Below, in pieces: positions 11,039 through 18,700 of a stretch of DNA of 37,544 nt. Under the pieces are notes generated by a model. That model made no database searches. It was not told the DNA's origin and saw nothing but the letters and a program-made list of their open reading frames with translations. Numbering within the stretch: position 1 is the first letter of the stretch; the number at the start of each line of letters is the position of its first letter. The position numbers and the translations under genes were made by a program. This stretch comes from Bacteroidota bacterium (GTDB taxonomy: Bacteria > Bacteroidota > Bacteroidia > Chitinophagales > Chitinophagaceae), in contig VBAQ01000151.1 of NCBI GenBank assembly GCA_005883765.1, positions 13,608 through 51,151 of the forward strand. Direction: 5' to 3'.

Positions 11039-13699
11039 TCAGTGTTTTACAAACTGCTGGACAAAATTTTCCTTATTGTTGCCTTGCATTCTAATAATAT
11101 AAGTTCCCTTGCTCCATGTGGAGATAGGTATCGAAAGATTTTGATACGGATGGTCTTTGTTGTATAATAATTTTCCCGCCGCATCAAATACCTGAACCTG
11201 CATTTTTATCGTGTTCAAATTTCCCTTTACTACTAATAGTTGATTTGCATCCGGCGAAATGTATTTAATAAAATTCTTCGTTATTACATTGTTTGACACG
11301 CCGGTAACAACTCCGGTTAGGGGCGCGGTAAATAGTCCGCGACCGTGGGTAGCCACAACCAACGATGTGTTTGCAGAACGATACTTTATCATGTAAACCG
11401 GTACGTTAGCAAGTCCACTATTATTGGCGATCCACTGCGTGGCAGTTCCGCTAACAGCTGAGGTGGTCCAGACTCCCAACGCTGTCCCTAGAATAATTCC
11501 GCCGCCCGTTGTGCCACTCAACTGCGCGCCTGAAGGAGCAAATATTCCCCAAAATACCGGCATGTCCGGCAGGTTAACCCCATTTTGATCAAGCGATGTC
11601 CAGGTTGATCCTCCATCTGTACTTTCAAATACACTTTGGACACCAAAATTGGAAAGAGTGACCAAAATATTATTTCCATTTGAAGGATCTACGTCAATGG
11701 AAGAAATATACGCCTGCAAACCGGTTGCGTCCGTACCTGCCGCAATTGTTCTTGTCAACTCAACAAAAGGTGTGGTATTAGCGCTTGAAATTTTCAGGAT
11801 CATCGGAGCAAGATTCGACGTGGTCTCGTCCACTATAGACGCTCCGATCCAAATAGTATTGGCTGCGAACGGATCTATCTTTACAGCTGTTACACCGCGC
11901 GTTCCCATGTTGGAAATCCGAAGACTGGTACCGACAGGAGTCCCACTTAAATTCGTGATACAATAATAGTGCGTGGTATCATCTCCGCAATACATTATAT
12001 TTTGTGCGTTGTCAAAATCCGTAGGATTAATAAACTGGCCATTGTTATTGTTTACGGCACCTCCCAGGCTCGAAAAGCTTGTACCACCATTTAAAGACCG
12101 GTAATAATTGTTAGCCGTCGTTGCAGCAATTTGGAGCTGGCCATCGGTCTGTCGTATATGAGGAATACCGCCGTCGCCGCCTATTACCGGTGTTGTTGCA
12201 TTAATACCCGGCGAAGTGAATTTTTGAGTATTGTTATCCTGTGCCCCTGCTAAAAAATAATTATCATTCGTGGGATGGAAATCGCAACCATAGAACTGCG
12301 TTGCATTAAAACCGTTATTCTTTTGGTTAAATGTGGGATTGGCAGACGCGAAATCAGTAGATAGGTATATTCCTCCGTCATTACCTACCAGCAGCGTTGA
12401 TGAATTAAAAAAGACCAATGCGTGTTGATCTACGTGAACCGTAGAGGAGGTAGTTATATTGGACCAAGAAGTTCCACCGTCAGTGGTTCTTGCTAATTCT
12501 ATTCCTCCGACTACAACTATATCCGGATTCGTAGAATCCACCGCTGCAATAAGATCATACCAGGTTTGTGAATTAGTACCATTGTTTAGGGCAGATGGTG
12601 CTGTCAAAGTTCCCCAGGTCGCACCTCCATCATTTGACCTGTAAAATTCCAATACCTGGTCAGTAGCGCTGTCCTGCATCATAAGGTAAACCCTTTGTGG
12701 ATTGGAAGGCGCGGCGACAATTTCGCCACGAAACGTAGGGTTTGAATGCGACGGAGTAATTTCCTGCCAATTACATTTTGCACCTGTGTTTGCTCCATAA
12801 GCGGCAAAACTTGATTTGAAGACTTGGGTAGGTGTAAAAATTCCAAGCGTCGCATAAATATCTCCATTAGAAGCAACTTCCAAATCAGCCGCTCTGCCAG
12901 TAGTAAACGTTATGGTGGGAACACAAGGAGAAGGATCTACTTGCTGCAGGCCAAGTACCTGCGTCCAGGTGAGGCCACCATCAGTCGATCTCATCACGCC
13001 ACGATTACTGGAGGTCAGATTCCGTAAGGCTACGTATAAATTTCCATTATTGTCGATCACAAAATCCTGGACATATTCAAAACCCGAAGTGGAAGGCATT
13101 TGGCTCCATGTAGTTCCCCCATCGGTACTTTTAAAAATACCTGCCCCCCTCACCGCGTCTAAATTAAACCACCCTTCACCCGTTCCTGCGTACATGGTAT
13201 TTAGATTGTTTTTATCCTGGACCAATACAGTCACGGCAAGATTGGCCATGTGGTCATCTACCACAGACCAGCCTGGCGTAGCGGAAAGAAAGTTGGTCGT
13301 CTTGAAAATCCCTCCACTCACCGATCCTGCAAAAACAGTATTGCCTGAGGGATCTCTTTTATCAATCATAATAGCTCTGCTTCTGCCGCCGATATTGTTG
13401 GGCCCTCGCTCAGACCAGGTAAGATTATTTACTTGTGCAGTACGCTGGTTGTCGATAAATCTCATAGCCGCGAGAAGTCTTTCCGTCGGAACGATGTTCA
13501 ATGCCGGATCTCTTGTCATTAAAAATTGCTGCCGCATCGCCTTTTGCATTCCGTCCATTTCCAGCTTTTCTTCCCGATCAGACGCAGAATGTTTGCAACT
13601 GATCATGACGCCCGAGAAGAATAAACAAGTGAGTGAATAAAAAAAGGAAGAAGTTTTGAATTGGGTAGAGACCAACCTCTTTTCAAAAAACATGTGCAT
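11039..13699 (-). CDS. T9SS-sorted BNR/Asp-box beta-propeller protein, 886 aa
   Basis: This is an exported protein built from sortilin/sialidase-type repeats. Several Asp-box motifs are visible (KSTDGGTTW, RSTDGGLTW, RSNDGGATW, RTTDGGTSW, ESTDGGSTW), which indicates one or two beta-propellers. The last roughly 85 residues form a T9SS sorting-type domain (MQVQVFDAAGKLLYN ... GTYIIRM). The frame is open up to 13906, but the ATG at 13699 (or 13693) is the likely start because it is followed by a basic stretch and a hydrophobic segment ending in GVMISCKHS, which resembles either a signal peptide or a weak lipobox (Cys35). No catalytic residues can be assigned, so binding or adhesion is as likely as enzymatic activity. 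The gene is divergent from the small exported protein at 13761, with a 61-bp shared promoter region. Confidence 0.88.
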   Translation of the reverse strand: MHMFFEKRLVSTQFKTSSFFYSLTCLFFSGVMISCKHSASDREEKLEMDGMQKAMRQQFLMTRDPALNIVPTERLLAAMRFIDNQRTAQVNNLTWSERGPNNIGGRSRAIMIDKRDPSGNTVFAGSVSGGIFKTTNFLSATPGWSVVDDHMANLAVTVLVQDKNNLNTMYAGTGEGWFNLDAVRGAGIFKSTDGGTTWSQMPSTSGFEYVQDFVIDNNGNLYVALRNLTSSNRGVMRSTDGGLTWTQVLGLQQVDPSPCVPTITFTTGRAADLEVASNGDIYATLGIFTPTQVFKSSFAAYGANTGAKCNWQEITPSHSNPTFRGEIVAAPSNPQRVYLMMQDSATDQVLEFYRSNDGGATWGTLTAPSALNNGTNSQTWYDLIAAVDSTNPDIVVVGGIELARTTDGGTSWSNITTSSTVHVDQHALVFFNSSTLLVGNDGGIYLSTDFASANPTFNQKNNGFNATQFYGCDFHPTNDNYFLAGAQDNNTQKFTSPGINATTPVIGGDGGIPHIRQTDGQLQIAATTANNYYRSLNGGTSFSSLGGAVNNNNGQFINPTDFDNAQNIMYCGDDTTHYYCITNLSGTPVGTSLRISNMGTRGVTAVKIDPFAANTIWIGASIVDETTSNLAPMILKISSANTTPFVELTRTIAAGTDATGLQAYISSIDVDPSNGNNILVTLSNFGVQSVFESTDGGSTWTSLDQNGVNLPDMPVFWGIFAPSGAQLSGTTGGGIILGTALGVWTTSAVSGTATQWIANNSGLANVPVYMIKYRSANTSLVVATHGRGLFTAPLTGVVTGVSNNVITKNFIKYISPDANQLLVVKGNLNTIKMQVQVFDAAGKLLYNKDHPYQNLSIPISTWSKGTYIIRMQGNNKENFVQQFVKH

Positions 13700-13710
13700 T
13701 TTTTTAAGAT

Positions 13711-13718
13711 TACTTTTG
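13711..13718 (+). promoter_or_regulatory. candidate -7 box for the 172-aa exported protein
   Basis: TACTTTTG matches the Bacteroidota TAnnTTTG -7 consensus exactly. It lies in the 61-bp divergent region, 42 bp before the ATG at 13761, which would give a normal short leader. A clear -33 TTTG is not seen at the expected distance (TTTC at 13681). Confidence 0.35.
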
Positions 13719-13760
13719 TAAACTACAAAATCTTCGATAAATCTATTCAATAAAATACTT

Positions 13761-14279
13761 ATGAAAAAAATTCTATTATTTTTTATGGTATTTAGTATCG
13801 GAGCAAACCTTTTCGGCCAGCCAATAGTAAAAATTTTTGCTTTTGAACAGGAAAACTTGCCTGGCACGAAGCCCACCGGTGTTACAGATGAAAACGGACG
13901 CGCCATTAAAAAGGCTGCTGCTAAAAAAAATTATTTCATTTTCCTTACTTTCAAAAAATCATATGACATAAGGCCGGTGAAAATATTTATCAGGGGCAAA
14001 TCCTTTTCTATCCAAACAACAACTCTGAAAAAAACACCGGTTGAATATACTAATAATACTGTTGTCGGTAATCCGGAAAAGACAGTGTTGGTACCCTTCA
14101 CCAAAAACAGAGTGCTTGAATTGAATATAACCGATACGCAGGCCGAGGAAAAGAAATCCGGGTCGATTCGAAATTTAACAGAAAAAAATGATGTGGTGAT
14201 CGGTTACATATGGAACAAGAAAAAATATTTTGCCACACTTGAAAAGATAAAAAAACTAGAACCCGTCGCAAATGAATAA
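13761..14279 (+). CDS. exported hypothetical protein, 172 aa
   Basis: I do not recognise this family. The first about 20 residues form a typical Sec signal peptide (MKKILLFFMVFSIGANLFGQ), so the mature protein is periplasmic or outer-membrane associated. There is no lipobox Cys. The mature part is lysine-rich with alternating beta-type segments and no cysteine-rich or transmembrane region. It is transcribed divergently from the BNR propeller gene and followed by a strong inverted repeat, so it appears monocistronic. ATG at 13761 is the natural start because the signal peptide begins there. Confidence 0.75.
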   Translation: MKKILLFFMVFSIGANLFGQPIVKIFAFEQENLPGTKPTGVTDENGRAIKKAAAKKNYFIFLTFKKSYDIRPVKIFIRGKSFSIQTTTLKKTPVEYTNNTVVGNPEKTVLVPFTKNRVLELNITDTQAEEKKSGSIRNLTEKNDVVIGYIWNKKKYFATLEKIKKLEPVANE

Positions 14280-14296
14280 CACAAATTGATATTTGG

Positions 14297-14340
14297 GCAG
14301 AATTTTTTTAAAAAATATATTGCCAGAAAAAAAATTCTGC
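14297..14340 (+). terminator. 13-bp inverted repeat after the 172-aa gene
   Basis: Arms at 14297-14309 (GCAGAA followed by seven T) and 14328-14340 (seven A followed by TTCTGC) are perfectly complementary over 13 bp, with an 18-nt loop. It begins 17 bp after the stop codon of the 172-aa gene and is followed by TATTTTTAAG. It probably ends or stabilises that transcript. Confidence 0.6.
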
Positions 14341-14386
14341 TATTTTTAAGGACACGATTGCTTGCCACTCACTAAGAGCAAAAAAA

Positions 14387-14412
14387 GCGGTATATCAACT
14401 ACCGTTTTTTTA
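14387..14412. terminator. bidirectional intrinsic terminator between convergent genes
   Basis: The stem CGGTA (14388-14392) / TACCG (14400-14404) with a 7-nt loop has an A-run on its left and a T-run on its right, so it can terminate from both sides. The stop codon of the minus-strand gene (14399-14401) lies inside the hairpin. Confidence 0.65.
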
Positions 14413-14731
14413 TTAGTGTTCGCTGAAGCACTATTTCGCCTACATCAACAGTTTGTCCCTCCTTTACACTGATATTTTCTAATACAGCATCCTTATAGGG
14501 TTCAATGGCATCTACGACAACTTTATAAATTCCTGGTTTGATGGCAAAACTAAATGCGCCATTTACAATATTCGACGTTGCTGAATCGCGACCACCAATA
14601 GCCCATGCTGAGTTTGCCCCGTCAATAGGATTCACTCTTCCAATTATTGAAGTCTGATCCTTATTTTGAAAAGCACTCAAAGCCAGGATCACGAACAATA
14701 TTATTCCGCAGTAAAAAATGAACCGTTTCAT
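14399..14731 (-). CDS. exported carboxypeptidase-regulatory-like domain protein, 110 aa
   Basis: The protein has an N-terminal hydrophobic signal (MKRFIFYCGIILFVILALSA) followed by one small beta-sandwich-like domain. The pattern IIGRVNPIDGANSAWAI ... SFAIKPGIYKVVVDA ... ISVKEGQTVDVGEIVL is what is seen in carboxypeptidase regulatory-like (transthyretin-fold) domains common in Bacteroidota surface proteins. No enzymatic domain is attached, so a structural or binding role is likely. The frame is open to 14791, but the ATG at 14731 puts the signal sequence at the N-terminus. It ends inside a bidirectional terminator. Confidence 0.65.
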   Translation of the reverse strand: MKRFIFYCGIILFVILALSAFQNKDQTSIIGRVNPIDGANSAWAIGGRDSATSNIVNGAFSFAIKPGIYKVVVDAIEPYKDAVLENISVKEGQTVDVGEIVLQRTLIKKR

Positions 14732-14835
14732 GAGCAAAGATTTAGTTACATAAATGAGTCCGCCCAAGGAACGCCAATCACCATGCCACACTGCACATAA
14801 TGTTTTTGGAGATTAGCCTACTGTGTTTTACATTA

Positions 14836-14849
14836 CTAAAAATTTTTAG
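14836..14849. repeat. 14-bp perfect palindrome before the reductase start
   Basis: CTAAAAATTTTTAG is a perfect palindrome ending 2 bp before the ATG of the FNR-like gene that heads the nuo cluster. It could be an operator or a translation-blocking hairpin. Its AT-only core also makes chance occurrence plausible. Confidence 0.35.
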
Positions 14850-14851
14850 GG

Positions 14852-15571
14852 ATGGCTTTACAACCCTGGCGTAAAGGAATTGTTACACGGATTGAAGACG
14901 AAACATATAACACAAAAAGATTTTGGGTTGCAGTTCCTGAATTGGAATCATTTGAATTTAAAGCCGGGCAATTTGTCACACTTGATCTTCCTATTCATGA
15001 AAAACCAAACAAGCGCTGGCGCAGCTATTCTATTGCTTCCTGGCCAAATGGAACAAACGAGTTTGAGCTTGTTATTGTATTAATGGAAGGAGGGTCGGGT
15101 ACAAAATATTTATTTAATGAGATAAAGCCGGGGAGCGAGTTGACATTGCGGGGACCACAGGGTGTTTTTGTGTTACCTGATCCCATCGAGAAAGATCTCT
15201 TTTTTGTCTGTACCGGAACCGGGATTGCTCCTTTCAGGAGCATGTTGCATTATATCACTGAACACAATATTCCTCACAAAAAGATATATCTCATCTTTGG
15301 CACCAGGACCACGGCCAATCTTCTATATTATGATGAAATGAGAAACCTGGCTGAGGTAATTGAAAATTTCCACTTCATCCCAACATTATCGAGAGAAGAA
15401 TGGGAAGGAAGGAAAGGTTATGTTCATGAAATATATGAGGAGTTTGCGCAGGAAAAACAGGCGGCTTATTTTATGCTTTGTGGCTGGAAAAATATGATCG
15501 ACGAAGCCAAAAAAAGAATTATCCAATTGGGTTATGACAGAAAATGCATACACCAGGAACTATATGGGTAA
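14852..15571 (+). CDS. FNR-family FAD/NAD(P)H oxidoreductase, 239 aa, heading the nuo cluster
   Basis: This is a two-domain ferredoxin-NADP reductase-type flavoprotein. The N-terminal FAD barrel carries the flavin motif RWRSYSIAS (about residues 51-59). The nucleotide domain carries the NAD(P)-binding motif VCTGTGIAPFRS (about 120-131) and a conserved LCGW segment (about 209-212). It ends ...HQELYG, with a Tyr near the C-terminus as in plant-type FNRs. There is no fused [2Fe-2S] domain, so a separate ferredoxin or other protein should be its electron partner. It lies 107 bp upstream of nuoA on the same strand, and the cluster lacks nuoEFG. A role in feeding electrons from NAD(P)H to the truncated complex I, or exchanging them through ferredoxin, is an attractive inference but unproven. 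It could instead be a general ferredoxin reductase. Confidence 0.88.
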   Translation: MALQPWRKGIVTRIEDETYNTKRFWVAVPELESFEFKAGQFVTLDLPIHEKPNKRWRSYSIASWPNGTNEFELVIVLMEGGSGTKYLFNEIKPGSELTLRGPQGVFVLPDPIEKDLFFVCTGTGIAPFRSMLHYITEHNIPHKKIYLIFGTRTTANLLYYDEMRNLAEVIENFHFIPTLSREEWEGRKGYVHEIYEEFAQEKQAAYFMLCGWKNMIDEAKKRIIQLGYDRKCIHQELYG

Positions 15572-15678
15572 ATATTTAACTATTCAGTTACCTTCTGATT
15601 TTTAGCAGCGGTCATCTTGATAACTATCATGTCATTTTTTAGGGAAGTACTTGGTATATTCGCAGAAATCAAATTCGT

Positions 15679-16029
15679 ATGGGTGCCTCCTCACTCATTG
15701 TCCTAATGATAGCTGCCGTAGCCTTCTCGGGGATTGCTATCCTTATTTCGAAATTTGTCTTAAAAGCTACTACTAATAAACAAAAAGGCGAGCCTTACGA
15801 ATGTGGCATTCCCACGAAGGGACCAAGTTGGGTACAGTTTAATGTCGGCTATTATCTTTTCGCCCTTATTTTTTTGATTTTTGATGTGGAACTGATCTTT
15901 TTATTCCCCTGGGCTGTTGTAGTTAAACAGGTCGGCTGGTTGGCATTGGTTGAAATTGTAGTTTTCTTTTTCATTCTCTTTATGGGATTTTTATATGCTC
16001 ACAAAAAAGGAGCGCTTAAATGGATGTAA
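15679..16029 (+). CDS. nuoA: NADH-quinone oxidoreductase subunit A
   Basis: NuoA is a small membrane subunit of complex I at the junction with the quinone site. The 116 residues show three transmembrane helices and the family signatures [24 protein letters not shown] and [15 protein letters not shown]. The acidic pair in DVE, conserved across the family, is present. ATG 15679 is used; an ATG at 15629 is out of frame and soon stops. This is the first nuo subunit of the operon. A palindromic repeat follows in the 82-bp gap to nuoB. Confidence 0.95.
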   Translation: MGASSLIVLMIAAVAFSGIAILISKFVLKATTNKQKGEPYECGIPTKGPSWVQFNVGYYLFALIFLIFDVELIFLFPWAVVVKQVGWLALVEIVVFFFILFMGFLYAHKKGALKWM

Positions 16030-16037
16030 AACCCCAG

Positions 16038-16065
16038 GCCCCCTCCAACTCTCCCAAAGGGGGAG
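16038..16065. repeat. palindromic GC-rich repeat, copy 1 (nuoA-nuoB gap)
   Basis: The C-rich arm CCCCCTCCAACTCTCCC is followed by AAA and then GGGGGAG, giving a small hairpin (CTCCC/GGGAG). It resembles the copies at 17231, 16177 and 17430. It would be translated if nuoB started at 15995, which is one reason for preferring the later start. Confidence 0.6.
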
Positions 16066-16111
16066 AATCAACACACAGCCTTTGCCTAAAGAAGCTGCTT
16101 ACAAAAATGAA

Positions 16112-16747
16112 ATGACAGATAACAAAAATATACAACACAATAAAAAACCGTCTGAAAGCGAGGCAGGTGCGATGATGGCCTCCTCTGTAGGGGGAGGCCA
16201 GGAGGGAGTTCCGTTTCCTGGTGAAGTCCATCCTACGCCCTCGGGCGGTGTTCTAGTAACCGCTCTCGACGATGTCATCAATTGGGCAAGATCAAATTCC
16301 TTGTGGCCATTGGTCTTTGGAACCAGTTGCTGCGCCATTGAAATGATGAGCACCGCCTCCGCGAAATATGACTGGTCGAGATTTGGATTTGAAGTGACAA
16401 GAGCTACGCCGCGGCAGGCAGATGTGATCATCATTGCGGGGACGATCGTAAATAAAATGGCGCCTGTTTTAAAACGATTATACGACCAGATGGCTGATCC
16501 AAAATATGTGATCGCCATGGGCGCCTGCGCCACAAGTGGAGGGCCTTTCTTTTACAACACGTACTCCGTCGTAAAAGGCGCGGATCATGTAATACCCGTC
16601 GATGTGTATGTCGCCGGCTGCCCTCCACGACCGGAAGCCCTATTGCATGCGTTGATCACCTTACAGAAAAAAATAAAATCCGGATTGACCAGAGAACAGA
16701 TCCGAATGGAAAAACCTGAAACCCCCTTCCCTAAAGAGGAGGTTTGA
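16112..16747 (+). CDS. nuoB: NADH-quinone oxidoreductase subunit B
   Basis: NuoB carries the terminal [4Fe-4S] cluster N2, which reduces quinone. All four ligand cysteines are visible: the tandem pair in [11 protein letters not shown], one in MGACATSGG and one in [11 protein letters not shown]. The core begins at about residue 46 ([16 protein letters not shown]). The N-terminal roughly 45 residues are low in family similarity, and residues 22-32 ([11 protein letters not shown]) are encoded by a palindromic repeat at 16177-16206. The C-terminus ([10 protein letters not shown]) also looks repeat-derived. The frame is open to an ATG at 15995 overlapping nuoA, but that start would translate another repeat copy, so ATG 16112 (211 aa) is preferred. 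nuoC follows after 23 bp. Confidence 0.94.
   Translation: MTDNKNIQHNKKPSESEAGAMMASSVGGGQEGVPFPGEVHPTPSGGVLVTALDDVINWARSNSLWPLVFGTSCCAIEMMSTASAKYDWSRFGFEVTRATPRQADVIIIAGTIVNKMAPVLKRLYDQMADPKYVIAMGACATSGGPFFYNTYSVVKGADHVIPVDVYVAGCPPRPEALLHALITLQKKIKSGLTREQIRMEKPETPFPKEEV
16177..16206. repeat. palindromic repeat, copy 2, inside the nuoB coding sequence
   Basis: GGCCTCC (16177-16183) and GGAGGCC (16193-16199) form a perfect 7-bp stem, followed by AGGAGGG. In reverse complement it matches the C-rich pattern of copies 1 and 4. It is read in frame as NuoB residues about 22-32, within the variable N-terminal extension. Confidence 0.6.
16719..16746. repeat. degenerate palindromic repeat, copy 3, at the nuoB 3' end
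   Basis: An AAACC / GGTTT outer stem encloses a C-rich half (CCCTTCC) and a G-rich half (GAGGAGG). It encodes the last residues of NuoB (ETPFPKEEV) and its stop codon. It is a weaker match than the other copies. Confidence 0.4.
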
Positions 16748-16770
16748 AGTTGAAAACTTGCCACAACTAA

Positions 16771-17229
16771 ATGACAACTGAAGAATTAAAAATAAAAATT
16801 TCTGAGCTGTTACCATCCGTCACCTTTGAAGAAGATGGTCAATGGTTAAATGTAATTGCAGATGCCAAAGATTGGTTGCCTTTCGCAAATTCATTAAGAG
16901 ATCATCCCGAACTCCATTTTGATTATTTGTTCTGTCTTACATGTGTGGATTGGAAAACACATTTGACAATGGTCTATCATTTTGAATCGACTCAACACAG
17001 GCACATTGTGGTTGTTAAATCAAAACTTGACAGGAACAAGCCGGAAATAGAAACAGTGTCACATATCTGGAGAACCGCAGATTTTCATGAAAGAGAGGTA
17101 TATGAATTATTTGGTGTAAACTTTTTAAATCATCCTGATCTGAGGTTGCTGATTTTGCCGGAGGGATGGGAAGGAAAAAATCCATTGAGAAAAGATTTTG
17201 AGGACCCGGTAAACATGGTCAAATTATGA
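16771..17229 (+). CDS. nuoC: NADH-quinone oxidoreductase subunit C
   Basis: NuoC is the peripheral-arm (30-kDa homologue) subunit that packs against NuoD and NuoB. The 152-residue protein has the diagnostic motif HEREVYELFGVNFLNHPDL followed by LILPEGWEGKNPLRKDF. It is separate from nuoD, not fused as in E. coli. ATG 16771 gives a normal N-terminus. A 160-bp gap with a repeat follows before nuoD. Confidence 0.96.
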   Translation: MTTEELKIKISELLPSVTFEEDGQWLNVIADAKDWLPFANSLRDHPELHFDYLFCLTCVDWKTHLTMVYHFESTQHRHIVVVKSKLDRNKPEIETVSHIWRTADFHEREVYELFGVNFLNHPDLRLLILPEGWEGKNPLRKDFEDPVNMVKL

Positions 17230-17230
17230 G

Positions 17231-17262
17231 GCGCCCTCCCGACCTCCCCAAAAGGGTGAGGC
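17231..17262. repeat. palindromic repeat, copy 4 (nuoC-nuoD gap)
   Basis: It starts 2 bp after the nuoC stop codon. CCTCCCC (17243-17249) pairs with GGGTGAGG (17254-17261) across an AAAA loop with one bulge, preceded by GCGCCCTCCCGA. This is a close relative of copy 1 in the same operon. Confidence 0.6.
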
Positions 17263-17389
17263 CATCAGAGCACAAAGTCTGCTTATTGAAAAAACCAATC
17301 GTTTGGCGGCATGCGACGCTCGGTAGGAGTCCTTTGGACAACAAGCGATCATAAGAATTCCGAAGCTGGCTACATAAAATACAAATTAC

Positions 17390-18544
17390 TTGTACAGAGA
17401 AACGCAAATCATAGAAGATCGTTCGACAGTCTCCCCCACCGGGGTAGATTTAGAGGGAGCAGATCTCGTGATCAATGTCGGACCGCAGCACCCGGCAACA
17501 CATGGCGTGCTGCATCTGGTCATCGCCTTGAATGGAGAAACGATCAAAAAGGTCGAGCCGCATCTCGGTTACATACATCGCTCTATTGAAAAGATGTGTG
17601 AGAGCCTTAGTTACCGGCAGTTCATTTACGTAACGAGCAGGATGGATTATCTGTCATCGCACATCAATAATCATGGCTGCGCGCTGTGTGTAGAAAAAGG
17701 TTTGCAGCTAGAAGTGCCTGCGCGTGCGCAAGTGATTCGTGTTTTGATGGATGAATTGACCAGGCTGGCGTCACATCAACTCTGGTGGGGCGCCATGGCA
17801 ATGGATGTGGGCGCGCTGACACCATTCTTCCTGGCATTTCGCGAAAGAGAGATGATCAATGATATTATGGAGGAAACGTGCGGTGCAAGGTTGACTATGA
17901 ATTACATGGTGCCTGGCGGAGTAATGGTTGATATTCATCCTGATTTTCAGCGAAGAGTAAAGGAGTTTATTACACATTTCAAAAATAAAATTGACGAGTA
18001 TGATGAACTGGTGACTGGAAATGTGATTTTTCAAAATCGCACAAAAAATGTCGGATATATTTCGAAAGAAGATGCCATCTCATATGGCATGTCAGGACCA
18101 TCAGCAAGAGGAAGCGGCGTTCAATGCGATATTCGAAAATTGTATCCCTACGAAGTGTATGATAAAGTAAAATTTGATGAGATCATTGAAACAGATGGTG
18201 ACAGCTTCGCTCGGTACATGGTTCGCATGAAAGAGATGAGGCAATCGCTATCCATTGTTGAGCAATTGATCGATAATATTCCTGAAGGAGATTTCCAGGC
18301 AAAAACAAAAGCGGTATTGAAATTACCAAAGGGAGAATTCTACTCGAGAGTAGAAACTGCCCGCGGCGATTTCGGTGTTTATATAATAAGTGAAGGGGGA
18401 ACAACACCATACCGGATCAAATTTCGTTCACCGGGCTTTTCCAACTTAAGCGCTTTGGATCACATGGCAAGAGGAGGAAAGATCGGTGACCTGGTTGCGA
18501 TAATGGGCACATTGGATCTGGTGATACCAGATATTGACAGATGA
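17390..18544 (+). CDS. nuoD: NADH-quinone oxidoreductase subunit D (TTG start)
   Basis: NuoD is the 49-kDa homologue that forms the quinone-binding cavity with NuoB. Signatures are VGPQHPATHGVLHL, HRSIEKMCE, SYGMSGPSARGSG and the C-terminal IMGTLDLVIPDIDR. Length 384 is normal. The frame opens after a stop at 17375-17377, and the only plausible start is TTG at 17390; no ATG or GTG lies before the conserved core. Residues about 14-23 (VSPTGVDLEG) are encoded by a palindromic repeat, so the N-terminus may have been remodelled by repeat insertion, possibly displacing the original start. nuoE, nuoF and nuoG do not follow; nuoH is next. Confidence 0.95.
   Translation: MYRETQIIEDRSTVSPTGVDLEGADLVINVGPQHPATHGVLHLVIALNGETIKKVEPHLGYIHRSIEKMCESLSYRQFIYVTSRMDYLSSHINNHGCALCVEKGLQLEVPARAQVIRVLMDELTRLASHQLWWGAMAMDVGALTPFFLAFREREMINDIMEETCGARLTMNYMVPGGVMVDIHPDFQRRVKEFITHFKNKIDEYDELVTGNVIFQNRTKNVGYISKEDAISYGMSGPSARGSGVQCDIRKLYPYEVYDKVKFDEIIETDGDSFARYMVRMKEMRQSLSIVEQLIDNIPEGDFQAKTKAVLKLPKGEFYSRVETARGDFGVYIISEGGTTPYRIKFRSPGFSNLSALDHMARGGKIGDLVAIMGTLDLVIPDIDR
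17430..17458. repeat. palindromic repeat, copy 5, inside the nuoD coding sequence
   Basis: TCTCCCCCACCGGGG followed by TAGATTTAGAGGGA. In reverse complement this is a CCCTCTAAATC...CCCC...GGGGGAGA pattern of the kind dispersed in Bacteroidota genomes. It is read in frame as NuoD residues about 14-23, just before the conserved LVINVGPQHPATHG. Confidence 0.6.
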
Positions 18545-18700
18545 AGCCTACCCAAACCCTCCAGATTGAAGGGCTTGCTAACGCACAAAACCAGAAGATT
18601 GAAAGTAAAAATTATGACGAAACATTTTTCGAATTTAAAACTCTTTACTCCTTCCCCTGGGGAAGGCGAATTAAGAAAATTTCAAACTAAATGACTTGGG
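18545..18700. other. nuoD-nuoH junction where nuoEFG would lie
   Basis: In 14-gene nuo operons nuoE, nuoF and nuoG sit between nuoD and nuoH. Here the 156 bp contain no open frame of interest and no recognisable NuoE/F/G fragment. The stretch holds a 17-bp palindrome (18650-18666) and a weaker C-rich/G-rich pair near 18550-18575. This is consistent with an old loss of the three genes or with an ancestral 11-gene operon. Confidence 0.7.
18650..18666. repeat. palindromic repeat, copy 6 (nuoD-nuoH gap)
   Basis: CCTTCCCC T GGGGAAGG is a perfect 8-bp inverted repeat around a single central T, preceded by CTTTACT. It lies 35 bp before the nuoH ATG. Confidence 0.7.

Noticed and set aside
12912-13640. 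242-codon open frame on the + strand
   Set aside because: It lies wholly antisense to the BNR propeller gene, has no recognisable domain, and reflects codon bias of the real gene.
15995-16111. Upstream in-frame start for nuoB at ATG 15995
   Set aside because: It overlaps nuoA and would translate a palindromic repeat (16038-16065) into a 39-residue tail unlike NuoB; ATG 16112 is more plausible.
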